DNA from: Halarcobacter ebronensis
Lineage (GTDB): Bacteria; Campylobacterota; Campylobacteria; Campylobacterales; Arcobacteraceae
NCBI RefSeq assembly: GCF_013201825.1
Contig: NZ_CP053836.1
Location: forward strand, 2,170,001-2,234,000
Direction of reading: 5' to 3'
DNA: 64,000 bases
This document shows positions 37,959 to 47,051 of the stretch, piece by piece (within the stretch, counting starts at the first letter, position 1; every line of letters begins with the position of its first letter). The notes under the pieces were generated by a model. That model saw nothing but the letters and a program-made list of their open reading frames with translations, was not told the origin of the DNA and ran no database searches. Made by a program: the position numbers and the translations under genes.

Positions 37959-38621
37959 TTATATTCCTAAATAGATACTTTTTAATTCATCAGGCTTTAA
38001 TATCTCAACATTTCCCTTATCTATAGTTATTGTCTCATTTCTAACTAATCTTTTTAATACTCTTGATAAGGTTTCTGGTTGAATGTGAAGTAATAACGCC
38101 ACTTCATTTCTTTTTAATTGATTAAACATAATTAAATCATTGGTTAACATAAATGCAACTTTTGAGGTAGCATCAAATACTAACTCTCTATTAACAATAC
38201 ACTGTAGTTGTTGATTTTTATGAATAAGTTCATTAATAAATTTAGAGACCATCTCATTTTGCATCAAAAACTCTTGTTTAAACCTTTTAAAATCTATAGA
38301 GAGAAGTAGACTATCTCTTAAAAACTCACTATTCGAAAAACAATTAATTTGGTTGTCATTAAGATTTGATAGTTCTGAAATCATTGAGTTTGGATAGACA
38401 TAATATAAAAAGATTTCATTATCATATTTATCAATTTTATAAACTTTTAAAAGACCATCAATTAAAAATAATAATCTATCAGTAGTTTCAGTTTCATAAT
38501 AAAGAATAGTATCTGAATTATATGAAGATATATCAGACATTGAGACAATTAGCTCTAACTCTTCATCGGACAAATGTGAAAAAAGACTAATAGATTTTAT
38601 TGCTTCTTTTGTATTAACCAT
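37959..38621 (-). CDS. Crp/Fnr-family regulator, probably of nitrogen-oxide metabolism
   Basis: 220 residues, normal length. The cyclic-nucleotide-type beta-roll is about 15-115, the dimer helix about 120-150 and the winged helix about 150-210 with RNEVALLLHIQPETLSRVLKRL as the recognition region. There is no N-terminal cysteine cluster, so it is not an O2-sensing FNR. Wolinella NssA/B/C are related Crp/Fnr proteins that answer to nitrate, NO or N2O. ETLSR is the typical Crp/Fnr recognition contact and would suit TTGA half-sites. A TATAAT lies only 5 bp from the ATG, so the mRNA may be leaderless. Confidence 0.92.
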   Translation of the reverse strand: MVNTKEAIKSISLFSHLSDEELELIVSMSDISSYNSDTILYYETETTDRLLFLIDGLLKVYKIDKYDNEIFLYYVYPNSMISELSNLNDNQINCFSNSEFLRDSLLLSIDFKRFKQEFLMQNEMVSKFINELIHKNQQLQCIVNRELVFDATSKVAFMLTNDLIMFNQLKRNEVALLLHIQPETLSRVLKRLVRNETITIDKGNVEILKPDELKSIYLGI

Positions 38622-38626
38622 CCTGT

Positions 38627-38695
38627 ATTATATATAAAAAATCTAAAATAATTATTGATTCTAATCAAATAAAAAAAATCTCAATCTGTTATAAT
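38627..38695. promoter_or_regulatory. Divergent promoters sharing one Crp/Fnr box
   Basis: TTGATTCTAATCAA (38655-38668) is a perfect palindrome. On the plus side TATAAT is at 38690-38695, 28.5 bp from the box centre. On the minus side TATAAT is at 38632-38627, 29.5 bp from the centre. Both fit class II activation at about -41. Confidence 0.7.
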
Positions 38696-38715
38696 TGAAA
38701 AAACTAAAGATAAAC

Positions 38716-39051
38716 ATGGAAATAGAAAAATTTAAAAATGAACTTAAAACTCTAAAAAATTTTATGGAGTTATATTGTAAACATAAACACAAAAATCAAT
38801 TGGTTTTTAATAAAAATATCTCCTATAAACAAGAGAGTCTTCCAATTGATTTAAACCTTTGCGAAGAGTGTCATACTTTAATAAACTATAGTATAGAAAG
38901 ACTACAAAACTGTCCCCACGAAATTAAACCAAAATGTAGAAAATGTCCAAATCCATGTTATGAAAAAAAAGAGTGGAAAAGCCTTGCAAAAGTAATGAGA
39001 TATAGTGGAATGAAACTCGGATTTATCAAAATTAAGAGATTTTTTAGTTAA
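38716..39051 (+). CDS. YgbA_NO-type protein (nitrous oxide-stimulated promoter family)
   Basis: 111 residues from the ATG at 38716; a TTG at 38695 overlaps the -10 hexamer and is rejected. The family pattern is clear: ELYCKHKH-like segment, LCEECHTLINYSIERLQNCP, then KCRKCPNPCYEKKEWKSLAKVMRYSGMK. Cysteine pairs suggest metal or cluster binding. In proteobacteria ygbA belongs to NO-responsive regulons and aids recovery from nitrosative stress. Here it lies between a Crp/Fnr gene and nap, with a shared FNR-type box, which fits that role. Confidence 0.88.
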   Translation: MEIEKFKNELKTLKNFMELYCKHKHKNQLVFNKNISYKQESLPIDLNLCEECHTLINYSIERLQNCPHEIKPKCRKCPNPCYEKKEWKSLAKVMRYSGMKLGFIKIKRFFS

Positions 39052-39139
39052 ACATTAAATTATTTTAAATATTATTTTTTTTCAATAAACCTTCATAAAA
39101 CACCACATTAAAGGCGTTTATAAATCTTTACTTAATTAT

Positions 39140-39181
39140 TTGACCTAAGTCAAAGCATAATGTATATTTAAGTGTTAAACT
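39140..39181 (+). promoter_or_regulatory. nap operon promoter with Crp/Fnr-type box
   Basis: TTGACCTAAGTCAA (39140-39153) is a perfect inverted repeat in its half-sites. 29.5 bp from its centre is TGTTAAACT, an extended -10 (39173-39181). This is class II geometry. The same half-sites recur before the hao operon at 46977. Confidence 0.7.
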
Positions 39182-39220
39182 TAGTTTGTTGGAAAGCAAA
39201 ATTTTAGAAGGAGAAGAAAG

Positions 39221-42031
39221 ATGTCACTTTCAAGAAGAGATTTTCTAAAAAGTTCTGCAGCAGCTTCAGCAGCAGCTGCAGTTGGTATGAGCGTACCAAG
39301 TAATCTTAGTGCAGCTGCATCAAATGCCGAGGCTGGCTGGAGATGGGACAAAGCAGCATGTAGATTCTGTGGTACAGGATGTGGAATTATGATGGCAACA
39401 AAAAATGGAAAAATTGTTGCAGTTAAAGGTGACCCAGCAGCACCTGTTAACAGAGGATTAAACTGTATTAAAGGGTACTTTAATGCAAAAATCATGTATG
39501 GGGCAGATAGATTAAAAACTCCACTTTTAAGAGTAAATGAAAAAGGTGAGTTTGATAAAAATGGGAAATTTGCTCCTGTATCTTGGCAAAGAGCTTTTGA
39601 TGAGATGGAAGTACATATCAAAAAAGCACTGAAAGCAAGTGGACCTGAAGGTGTTGGTGTATTTGCATCAGGACAATATACGGTTATGGAAGGTTATGCA
39701 GCGCAAAAAATGATGAAGGGTGGATTTAGATCAAATGCTATCGACCCAAATGCAAGACACTGTATGGCTTCAGCTGTTGTTGGTTTTTATCAAACCTTTG
39801 GTATTGATGAGCCAAGTGGTTGTTATGATGACATTGAACTTACTGATACTGTTGTATCTTGGGGTTCAAATATGGCAGAAATGCACCCTATTTTATGGTC
39901 AAGAGTAACAGATAGAAAACTATCTGATCCAAATAATGTAAAAGTTGTAAATATCTCAACTTACAGACATAGAACTTCAGACTTAGCAGATATGGAAATC
40001 ATCTTTACTCCAAATACAGACCTTGCTTTATGGAACTATATAGCTCACGAGATTGTATATAACTATCCAGAAGCAATTGATTGGGATTTTGTTAAAAAAC
40101 ATATTGTTTTTGCAGCTAGTCCGGTTAATATGGGTTATGGGATGAGAAGAGCTGATGAAAAATCTATTAAAGAGGGGAAATACTCTCCTAAAGAGATGGA
40201 AATTATCTCTAAAGAGATGAAAAAAGTTGTTTCTGAAACAGAAGCTCCTGCACTTGCTCCTTATGGATATAAAGCTGGTGATGTAATGGAAAACAAAGAC
40301 CAAGGTCTTAAACACTGGGAGATCTCTTTTGAAGAGTATAAAAAATTTCTTGCACCATATACAGTAGATTATGTTGCCGAAATTGCAAAAGGAAATCCTG
40401 ATGAAGATATTGAAGAGTTTAAGAAAAAACTTAAAACTTTAGCTTCATTATATATTCAAAAAAACAGAAAAGTTGTATCTTTTTGGACAATGGGTATGAA
40501 CCAACACACAAGAGGTACTTGGGTAAATACTTTAGCATATAATGTACACTTCTTATTAAATAAACAAGCAAAACCAGGTTCTGGTGCATTTTCACTAACT
40601 GGGCAACCAAGTGCATGTGGTACTGCAAGAGAAGTTGGAACATTTTGTCACAGATTACCTGCTGATATGATGGTTGCAAATGGTGACCATAGAAAAATAG
40701 TAGAGAATAGATGGAAAATTCCAGAAGGTACACTAAATCCTGTCGGAAATCAACATATAATGAAAATCCACAGAGATATTGAAGATGGTGTTATTAAATT
40801 TGCTTGGGTAAATGTATGTAATCCTTATCAAGATACAGCAAGTGCTAGTCACTGGATTAAAGCAGCAAGACAAATGGATAACTTTATTGTTTGTTCTGAT
40901 GGTTATCCAGGTATCTCTGCAAAAGTTTCTGACCTTATTTTACCTAGTGCTATGATTTATGAAAAATGGGGTGCATATGGAAATGCAGAGAGAAGAACAC
41001 AACACTGGAGACAACAAGTAATTCCAGTAGGCGATTCAATGAGTGATACTTGGCAATGGGTTGAGTTATCAAAAAGATTTACTGTTAAAGATTTATGGGG
41101 TGAATACACTCTAAGAAATGGTAAAAAACTTCCAGATGTGACTTCTAAAGCAAAAGAGTTAGGATATGATGAAAATACAACAATGTTTGATATTTTATTT
41201 GCTAACAATGAAGCAAAAAGTTACAAACTAGATTTAGAAGACCCTATCCAAAAAGGTTATGACAACACTGAAGGATTTGGTGATGCTAGAAATGTAGTTG
41301 GAAGTGATGGAGAGGTTTGGAAAGGGTATGGTTTCTTTATCCAAAAATATCTATTTGAAGAGTATGCTTGGTTTGGAAGAGGACACGCTCACGATTTAGC
41401 TGACTTTGATACTTACCATAGAGTTAGAGGACTTAAATGGCCAGTTGTTGATGGAAAAGAGACTCAATGGAGATTTAATGCAAAATATGACCCATATGCA
41501 AAAAAATATGGTCAAGAGACTGGTGATACAGATTTTGCATTTTATGGAAAAATTGCAAAAGCTCTTCCACAAGGAGACCTTTTAGGAATTAAAGACAAAA
41601 CTAAAAAAGCATTGAAAAACAAAGCAAAAATCTTTGCAAGACCATATATGGATCCACCTGAAAAACCAGATGAAGAGTATCCTTTATGGTTAAGTACGGG
41701 TAGGGTTTTAGAACATTGGCATAGTGGAACTATGACAATGAGAGTTCCTGAACTTTACAGAGCAGTTCCAGAGGCTTTATGTTATATGCACCCTGAAGAT
41801 GCTAAGAAAAATGACCTAATTCAAGGTGACCTTTGTTGGGTTGAATCTAGACGTGGAAAAGTTAAAGCTAGAGTTGAAACAAGAGGAAGAAATAGACCTT
41901 CTAGAGGATTGGTATTTGTACCATGGTTTGATGAAAAAGTTTTCATTAATAAAGTTTGTTTGGATGCGACTTGTCCACAATCAAAACAGACAGACTTTAA
42001 AAAATGTGCGGTAAAAATATATAAAGCATAA
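39221..42031 (+). CDS. napA: Periplasmic nitrate reductase catalytic subunit
   Basis: 936 residues. Twin-arginine signal [20 protein letters not shown]; [4Fe-4S] motif CRFCGTGCG with a later Cys in GLNCIKGYF; molybdenum ligand Cys in [10 protein letters not shown]; bis-MGD contacts such as [14 protein letters not shown] and NQHTRGTW. The length suits the long Campylobacterota form of NapA. It reduces nitrate to nitrite in the periplasm, fed by NapB and the NapGH quinol route. AGAAGGAG lies 8 bp upstream of the ATG. First gene of napAGHBF-x-LD. Confidence 0.98.
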   Translation: MSLSRRDFLKSSAAASAAAAVGMSVPSNLSAAASNAEAGWRWDKAACRFCGTGCGIMMATKNGKIVAVKGDPAAPVNRGLNCIKGYFNAKIMYGADRLKTPLLRVNEKGEFDKNGKFAPVSWQRAFDEMEVHIKKALKASGPEGVGVFASGQYTVMEGYAAQKMMKGGFRSNAIDPNARHCMASAVVGFYQTFGIDEPSGCYDDIELTDTVVSWGSNMAEMHPILWSRVTDRKLSDPNNVKVVNISTYRHRTSDLADMEIIFTPNTDLALWNYIAHEIVYNYPEAIDWDFVKKHIVFAASPVNMGYGMRRADEKSIKEGKYSPKEMEIISKEMKKVVSETEAPALAPYGYKAGDVMENKDQGLKHWEISFEEYKKFLAPYTVDYVAEIAKGNPDEDIEEFKKKLKTLASLYIQKNRKVVSFWTMGMNQHTRGTWVNTLAYNVHFLLNKQAKPGSGAFSLTGQPSACGTAREVGTFCHRLPADMMVANGDHRKIVENRWKIPEGTLNPVGNQHIMKIHRDIEDGVIKFAWVNVCNPYQDTASASHWIKAARQMDNFIVCSDGYPGISAKVSDLILPSAMIYEKWGAYGNAERRTQHWRQQVIPVGDSMSDTWQWVELSKRFTVKDLWGEYTLRNGKKLPDVTSKAKELGYDENTTMFDILFANNEAKSYKLDLEDPIQKGYDNTEGFGDARNVVGSDGEVWKGYGFFIQKYLFEEYAWFGRGHAHDLADFDTYHRVRGLKWPVVDGKETQWRFNAKYDPYAKKYGQETGDTDFAFYGKIAKALPQGDLLGIKDKTKKALKNKAKIFARPYMDPPEKPDEEYPLWLSTGRVLEHWHSGTMTMRVPELYRAVPEALCYMHPEDAKKNDLIQGDLCWVESRRGKVKARVETRGRNRPSRGLVFVPWFDEKVFINKVCLDATCPQSKQTDFKKCAVKIYKA

Positions 42032-42048
42032 AAGAAAGGAGTGCTGTC

Positions 42049-42876
42049 TTGAGCAGTCATGATCCTTTGAAAGAAAACGAAATGAAAAGTGAAGAGATAA
42101 GTGACAGAAGAAGATTCTTTCTAACAATGGCAAGAGCAGCAGGACTTGCTGCCCTTGGAGGACTTGTATGGAGTGCTTATGTTGATGAAGTTACAGCCTC
42201 ACAACTAACTCTTAGACCTCCTGGAGCTTTAGATGAAAAGGATTTTCTAAAAACTTGTATCAAATGTGGAATGTGCGTTGAAGCATGTCCATATGACACA
42301 CTAAAATTAGCAAAACCAGGTGATAATAAACCTCTTGGAACACCATTTTTTGAACCAAGAGAAGTCCCTTGTTATATGTGTGTTGATATTCCATGTGTTC
42401 CTGTTTGCCCTACTGATGCTTTGAGTTTAGACAAAGTAAGTACAAACGGACAACTAAATATCAACCAAGCTAAAATGGGTGTAGCTGTAGTTGATACAAA
42501 AAACTGCATTGCCTATTGGGGAATTCAGTGTGATGCTTGTTATAGAGCCTGTCCCTTATTAGATGTTGCTATTAAGTTAGAGTATGCACAAAACGAAAGA
42601 ACAGGAAAACACGCCTACTTAAAACCTATAGTAGATAGTGATTTTTGTACAGGATGTGGTCTTTGTGAAAGAGCATGTGTGACTGAAAAAGCCTCTATTT
42701 TTGTTCTACCAAGAGAAGTTGCTCTTGGAAAGGCTGGAGATTATTACATCAAAGGTTGGGATAAAAACGATGAGAAAAGATTGGAACATGCAACTAGCAA
42801 AACTACAAAAACTGAGATTAGCAAACATAAAGCTATAGACTCATTAAATGATATGAAAGGACTATTAGATGATTAA
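42049..42876 (+). CDS. napG: NapG, Tat-exported polyferredoxin of the nap quinol dehydrogenase
   Basis: 275 residues from a TTG start at 42049 supported by AAAGGAG 7 bp upstream; an ATG at 42082 is the alternative. Twin-arginine-type DRRRFFLTMARAAGLAALGG. Four [4Fe-4S] motifs: CIKCGMCVEACP, CYMCVDIPCVPVCP, CDACYRACP and CTGCGLCERACV. It carries electrons from NapH toward NapB. It is 17 bp after napA and overlaps napH by 8 bp. Confidence 0.97.
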   Translation: MSSHDPLKENEMKSEEISDRRRFFLTMARAAGLAALGGLVWSAYVDEVTASQLTLRPPGALDEKDFLKTCIKCGMCVEACPYDTLKLAKPGDNKPLGTPFFEPREVPCYMCVDIPCVPVCPTDALSLDKVSTNGQLNINQAKMGVAVVDTKNCIAYWGIQCDACYRACPLLDVAIKLEYAQNERTGKHAYLKPIVDSDFCTGCGLCERACVTEKASIFVLPREVALGKAGDYYIKGWDKNDEKRLEHATSKTTKTEISKHKAIDSLNDMKGLLDD

Positions 42877-43684
42877 AAATAGATTTTTAATCCTTAGAAG
42901 ATTAGTTCAAATATCGCTTATGGTTTTATACTTTGGTGCAAATGCTTGGGGATGGAATATATTAATTGGAAATCTAAGTTCATCAAAAATTTTAGGACTT
43001 ATTCCAATGAGTGATCCTTATGCAGTATTGCAAATGTTTGTTTCAGGAGCTATTATTGCTTCAGATATCTTTGTTGGTGCATTAATTGCCGTATTGTTCT
43101 ACTCAATAATAGGTGGTAGAGCATTTTGTTCTTGGGTTTGTCCTGTCAATATGATAACTGATTTAGCAAACTATATAAGAAGAAAATTTGGATTAAATAG
43201 AATCCAAAAAAAACAACCAGCAACTAGAAGTATGAGATATTGGATAATTGCTATAAGCTTAGTTATCTCAGCTATCTTTGGTGTAGCAGCATTTGAGTTT
43301 ATATCTCCAATATCAATGCTTCACAGAGGTATTATCTTTGGTTTAGGTTTTGGTTGGGCAGCAATTTTAATAATCTTCTTATTTGATCTTTTTGTTTTGA
43401 AAAATGGCTGGTGCGGACATATATGTCCTTTAGGAGGGTTTTACTCTCTAATAGGCAGATTTAGCCTTATTAGAGTAAGACACCAAGAAGAGAAGTGCAC
43501 ACTTTGTATGAAGTGTAAAGAGGTTTGTCCAGAGAGTCAAGTTCTGTTTATGGTTGGAAAATCATCAGGACAAGTTCTATCTGGAGAGTGTACAAACTGT
43601 GCAAGATGTGTTGAAGTTTGTGATGACGATGCATTAAACTTCTCTATTAGAGATTTATTAAACAGTAAAAATAAGGAGAGTTGA
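42869..43684 (+). CDS. napH: NapH, membrane quinol dehydrogenase subunit
   Basis: 271 residues with four main transmembrane segments, the two CxxxCP motifs FCSWVCPVNM and WCGHICPLGG, and two C-terminal ferredoxin motifs CTLCMKCKEVCP and CTNCARCVEVCD. It oxidises menaquinol and passes electrons to NapG. NapC is absent, as in the epsilonproteobacterial nap type. It overlaps napG and sits 1 bp before napB. Confidence 0.97.
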   Translation: MIKNRFLILRRLVQISLMVLYFGANAWGWNILIGNLSSSKILGLIPMSDPYAVLQMFVSGAIIASDIFVGALIAVLFYSIIGGRAFCSWVCPVNMITDLANYIRRKFGLNRIQKKQPATRSMRYWIIAISLVISAIFGVAAFEFISPISMLHRGIIFGLGFGWAAILIIFLFDLFVLKNGWCGHICPLGGFYSLIGRFSLIRVRHQEEKCTLCMKCKEVCPESQVLFMVGKSSGQVLSGECTNCARCVEVCDDDALNFSIRDLLNSKNKES

Positions 43685-43685
43685 T

Positions 43686-44321
43686 ATGAAACTTGTTACT
43701 AAACTTGGCTTTGGTTTAGCAGTAACTTCATTTATTGTATTTATAGGTTGTAGTCAAGCTCAACCAACATATTCAGAAGAGTCATTAGGTTTAAGAAAAG
43801 TTGATTTATACAGCGAAAGCAGTGTAATTCCAGATAAAACAGAGTATAACGAAACAGCTCCTAGTACAGGAGGAAAAACTCTTGATAGAGCGTTCCAAGA
43901 TGCTCCACCAATGATTCCTCACAGTGTAGATGGAATGTTACCTATTACAGTAGATAATAATCAATGTGTAGGATGTCACGCACCAGAAGTTGCTCCTTCA
44001 TTGGGTGCTTTGCCTTATCCACAATCACATATGATTAATTTTAGACCTGATACATCTTTGGCTGCTGATGGGAAAATTACAAAAAATGGTAAAGAGATTG
44101 ATAACACTTCTAGTGAAAAACTTGCAGATGTTTCAATTAAAAAACTAGCTAGCCTAAGTGGTGCTAGATTTAACTGTTCACAATGTCATGCTCCTCAAAG
44201 TAAAGGACAATTGGTTGAAAATACTTTCCAACCAGATTATACAACTGAAGATGGGGCTAAAAAATCAGATTGGAGTGGTTCTAAACTAACTGAAGGTTTA
44301 GATACTCTATTGGATAAATAA
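43686..44321 (+). CDS. napB: NapB, diheme cytochrome c subunit of nitrate reductase
   Basis: 211 residues, longer than many NapB proteins. Two heme sites, CVGCHAPEVAPSLG and CSQCHAPQ, with the conserved MIPHSVDGMLPITVDNNQC lead and PYPQSH. It donates electrons to NapA. The N-terminus has SFIVFIGCSQAQ, which resembles a lipobox with Cys as first mature residue, so a lipoprotein form is possible. It follows napH by 1 bp. Confidence 0.96.
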   Translation: MKLVTKLGFGLAVTSFIVFIGCSQAQPTYSEESLGLRKVDLYSESSVIPDKTEYNETAPSTGGKTLDRAFQDAPPMIPHSVDGMLPITVDNNQCVGCHAPEVAPSLGALPYPQSHMINFRPDTSLAADGKITKNGKEIDNTSSEKLADVSIKKLASLSGARFNCSQCHAPQSKGQLVENTFQPDYTTEDGAKKSDWSGSKLTEGLDTLLDK

Positions 44322-44322
44322 A

Positions 44323-44808
44323 ATGGATAGAAGAGAGCTTTTTAGCTCTCTTGCTAGCTCTAAAGAGCAAAAACAAGAGAGTTTGATTAGACCACCATAC
44401 TATAAAGAAATAGATTCTTTTCTCAAAGGGTGTAACACTTGTAATAAAGAGTGTGCCACCTCTTGCGAAGAGAATATTATTATAATAAAAGAGGATGGTA
44501 CACCAACTATCGATTTTTCAAAAGGTGGATGTACTTACTGTGATGATTGTGCAAAGAGTTGTCCAAATGAAGTATTAAGCGTTGAATATAAAAGAGTTAT
44601 TGATGTTAAAGTTGAAATAGATATACTAAAGTGTATGAGTTGGCATAATACAATGTGTTTTTCTTGCAAAGACCCTTGTTTGGATGATGCCATAAAATTT
44701 TTAGGAATGTTTAGACCGTCAATTGATGAAAAACTTTGTACAAATTGTGGTTTTTGTCTAAATATTTGCCCAAGTGATGCAATAAAAATAATCAATAAAA
44801 GGAGCTAA
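44323..44808 (+). CDS. napF: NapF-type ferredoxin
   Basis: 161 residues. Starts MDRRELFSSLASS, followed by four Cys-rich motifs: CNTCNKECATSC, CTYCDDCAKSCP, CMSWHNTMCFSCKDPC and CTNCGFCLNICP. NapF is cytoplasmic and helps NapA maturation or electron supply. There is no cleavable signal. It is 1 bp after napB and 1 bp before the small unknown gene. Confidence 0.94.
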   Translation: MDRRELFSSLASSKEQKQESLIRPPYYKEIDSFLKGCNTCNKECATSCEENIIIIKEDGTPTIDFSKGGCTYCDDCAKSCPNEVLSVEYKRVIDVKVEIDILKCMSWHNTMCFSCKDPCLDDAIKFLGMFRPSIDEKLCTNCGFCLNICPSDAIKIINKRS

Positions 44809-44809
44809 A

Positions 44810-45085
44810 ATGCCAATCAAATTTACTTCACATGTAGAACAAGATGAAAAAGAGAATTGGTATATTCAATTAACTGATCCAATAGGACACAAAAGTGCAA
44901 CTTGTAAAAGTTTGGATGAGTACAAAATTAAACTTGAAGAGTTTTCAAGTGATTATGGATTTGATATTGAAGTTGTTTGGAGTAAATCAAAAGATTTATC
45001 TTTGAAAAATATTGAAGATTTGAATGAAAAAATGGCTCTTTTACAAGAAGAGTATGAGACAGAAATTGCAGAACTCAACAGATAA
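44810..45085 (+). CDS. Small unknown protein inside the nap operon
   Basis: 91 residues, soluble, no cofactor motif. The first 60 residues look like a small alpha/beta domain (HVEQDEKENWYIQLTDPIGH), the rest a coiled coil (NIEDLNEKMALLQEEYETEIAELN). One Cys only. It is packed between napF (1 bp) and napL (11 bp), so it is co-transcribed with nap, yet it is not a canonical nap gene. An accessory or regulatory role is a guess. Confidence 0.8.
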   Translation: MPIKFTSHVEQDEKENWYIQLTDPIGHKSATCKSLDEYKIKLEEFSSDYGFDIEVVWSKSKDLSLKNIEDLNEKMALLQEEYETEIAELNR

Positions 45086-45096
45086 AAGGAGCTCTT

Positions 45097-46041
45097 ATGT
45101 TTAAACTTTTAATCTTAATAGTCCTAGGTTTAAATCTTTTTGCCCTTGAAAGTTTAATGCCAACTAAAAATTTTCAAACAACAGGAGATGTGCAAGATAT
45201 AAAGTATAAAAACAATAGACTCTATGCTGCAACAAGCAATGGTACAGTTGAAATTTTTGATACTACTACAAATGAAAAAATTCAAACAATAAAAATCCCA
45301 GATATAAAAGATTTTATGGGAGATTCAATTGCTTCTAAAATATACTCTATTGACTTGATTGATAATAAAATTTTAATAGTTGCACAAGGAATAAAAGGTT
45401 ATAGAGATATTTTTGTTTATGATAATGGCGCTTTAAAAAAAATTATTGATATAGAAAAAAAATATTATGTACAAAAAGCCTATTTTGTATCAGAAAATGA
45501 GATTGTCTTTGCCCTTTTAAGCAATCAAGTAGGTCTATACAATTTTAAAGAAGAGAAATTAAAATATTTAATACAAATAAGTGCCTCTTCGTTTTCAGAT
45601 TTTGTAATTGATGAAAACAAAAAAGAGTTAGTTAGTACAGATGAAAGTGGAATAGTTAGAATACTACAAATACAAAGTGGAAGAGTTACAAAAGAGTTAG
45701 AAGCTCTAAATTTGGACAGAGTCTATCAACTTGATTATAAAAATGGCATTATCTTAACAGCAGGACAAGATAGAAAAGCTGTTGTTTATGACAATCTTTT
45801 AGTCTACTCTTTGGATTTTGATTTTCTACTATATAGTTGTGGTCTAAGTCCAAATGCTTCTTTGGGAGCAATCGCTTTTAATGAGGAGAATGAAGTTTTA
45901 ATATTTAATACCAAAACAAAAAATTATCTATATAAACTTAGTGGTCAAGAGGCAACTGTTACAAAAATTCTTTTTATAGATAGTAATGAGATTTTTGTAA
46001 GTAGCGATAGTCAAAAAATAAATTACTTTAAAATTAAATAG
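45097..46041 (+). CDS. napL: NapL, periplasmic beta-propeller-like accessory protein
   Basis: 314 residues. Signal peptide about 1-17 (LLILIVLGLNLFALES). Repeated blades resemble WD40/PQQ-type propellers: NNRLYAATSNGTVEIFDT, SEIVFALL-like, KELVSTDESGIVRILQ and LTAGQDRKAVVYD. NapL is typical of Campylobacterota nap operons and supports nitrate reductase activity by an unclear mechanism. Position before napD is as expected. Confidence 0.9.
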   Translation: MFKLLILIVLGLNLFALESLMPTKNFQTTGDVQDIKYKNNRLYAATSNGTVEIFDTTTNEKIQTIKIPDIKDFMGDSIASKIYSIDLIDNKILIVAQGIKGYRDIFVYDNGALKKIIDIEKKYYVQKAYFVSENEIVFALLSNQVGLYNFKEEKLKYLIQISASSFSDFVIDENKKELVSTDESGIVRILQIQSGRVTKELEALNLDRVYQLDYKNGIILTAGQDRKAVVYDNLLVYSLDFDFLLYSCGLSPNASLGAIAFNEENEVLIFNTKTKNYLYKLSGQEATVTKILFIDSNEIFVSSDSQKINYFKIK

Positions 46042-46050
46042 GAGTTTAAG

Positions 46051-46434
46051 ATGAATATTTCAAGTATTGTAGTACAAACTGTACCAAAATATTTAGAACA
46101 AGTTTTAGAAGATCTAAAAAATTGTGAAGCTTGTGATTATCATTTACATGATGACAAAGGAAGAATTATTGTAACAATTGAAGGAAATGGCGTAAAAGAA
46201 GAGCTTGAAAAATTAAGAGTAATTGAAGCAATTCCCCATGTAATTTCAGCTGATATGCAAATGGCATATAGTGAAGATGAGTTGGATGAACATATCGAAA
46301 TACTTGAAAATTCAGATATGGTTCCTAAAATGTTAAATGATGACAATATCGATCCAGATAAAATTATCTACAGAGGTGATCTTAAAAGAAAAGATTTGGA
46401 AGGTTTTGCACAAGAGTTTGATAAGGTTGACTAA
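46051..46434 (+). CDS. napD: NapD, NapA maturation chaperone
   Basis: 127 residues. NISSIVVQTVPKYLEQVLEDL and GRIIVTIEGNGVKEELEKL are the ferredoxin-like NapD core, followed by VISADMQMAYSED. The last 35 residues are an acidic extension beyond the usual 85-90. NapD binds the NapA Tat signal until cofactor loading is complete. Its stop codon is directly followed by the ATG of the PAS gene. Confidence 0.95.
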   Translation: MNISSIVVQTVPKYLEQVLEDLKNCEACDYHLHDDKGRIIVTIEGNGVKEELEKLRVIEAIPHVISADMQMAYSEDELDEHIEILENSDMVPKMLNDDNIDPDKIIYRGDLKRKDLEGFAQEFDKVD

Positions 46435-46878
46435 ATGGAATTTAATGAAAGCGAATTTCTAATAGAGACTATAGTTCCTGAAAATGAGCTAATTATTTCA
46501 AGAACAGATTTAAGAGGTTTTATTACCTATGCCAACGAAACTTTTGCACAAATAAGTGGTTACTTAATTGATGAATTAGTAGGTAATCCACACAATCTAG
46601 TAAGACATCCAGATATGCCAAAAAGAGTCTTTAAACAGATGTGGGAAACACTACTAAAAGGTCAAAAATGGGAAGGAGTAGTGAAAAATCTTAGAAAAGA
46701 CAGAGGTTACTACTGGGTACATGCAACAATTAGCGGAGTCTATAAAGATGGAAAACTAATTGAATATAAATCAATAAGAACACCTATTGATTATCAAACT
46801 AAATTGAAACATCAAAAACTATATGATGAATACAGAAATCTTGACAATGAAAATATTAGAAGGGTAATCTACACTTAG
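46435..46878 (+). CDS. Single PAS-domain protein (Aer/CetB-like), translationally coupled to napD
   Basis: 147 residues, essentially one PAS fold: TDLRGFITYANETFAQISGY, NLVRHPDMPKRVFKQMWETL, GQKWEGVVKNLRKDRGYYWV. This is the Aer-type redox PAS that often binds FAD, and Campylobacter CetB is a similar stand-alone PAS that works with the CetA transducer in energy taxis. No gap separates it from napD, so it belongs to the nap transcript. A link between nitrate respiration and taxis is inferred. A small hairpin AGGGTA/TACCCT covers its stop codon. Confidence 0.88.
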   Translation: MEFNESEFLIETIVPENELIISRTDLRGFITYANETFAQISGYLIDELVGNPHNLVRHPDMPKRVFKQMWETLLKGQKWEGVVKNLRKDRGYYWVHATISGVYKDGKLIEYKSIRTPIDYQTKLKHQKLYDEYRNLDNENIRRVIYT

Positions 46879-46976
46879 AGTACCCTCTTCCAATTTCTCT
46901 AATAAAAATCAAACATATACTAAACTTTTCCTAAATTAAAACTATTACTTTTTTTATTTCAATTTACCCCTTTTTC

Positions 46977-47019
46977 TTGACCTAGGTCAACTTAAATGAA
47001 TATTCATTTAAGTTATAAT
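46977..47019 (+). promoter_or_regulatory. hao operon promoter: Crp/Fnr-type box, 22-bp palindrome and -10
   Basis: TTGACCTAGGTCAA (46977-46990) is a perfect palindrome. It is followed at once by a second perfect palindrome of 22 bp (46991-47012; half CTTAAATGAAT), then TATAAT at 47014-47019. The first box is centred near -42 of the predicted start. Confidence 0.7.
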
Positions 47020-47051
47020 TATTTTGGTGAATCTAACGGTAAAGGAGTACA

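Noticed and set aside
38695-38715. TTG start for the YgbA_NO gene
   Set aside because: It overlaps the TATAAT -10 hexamer; the ATG at 38716 begins the conserved part.
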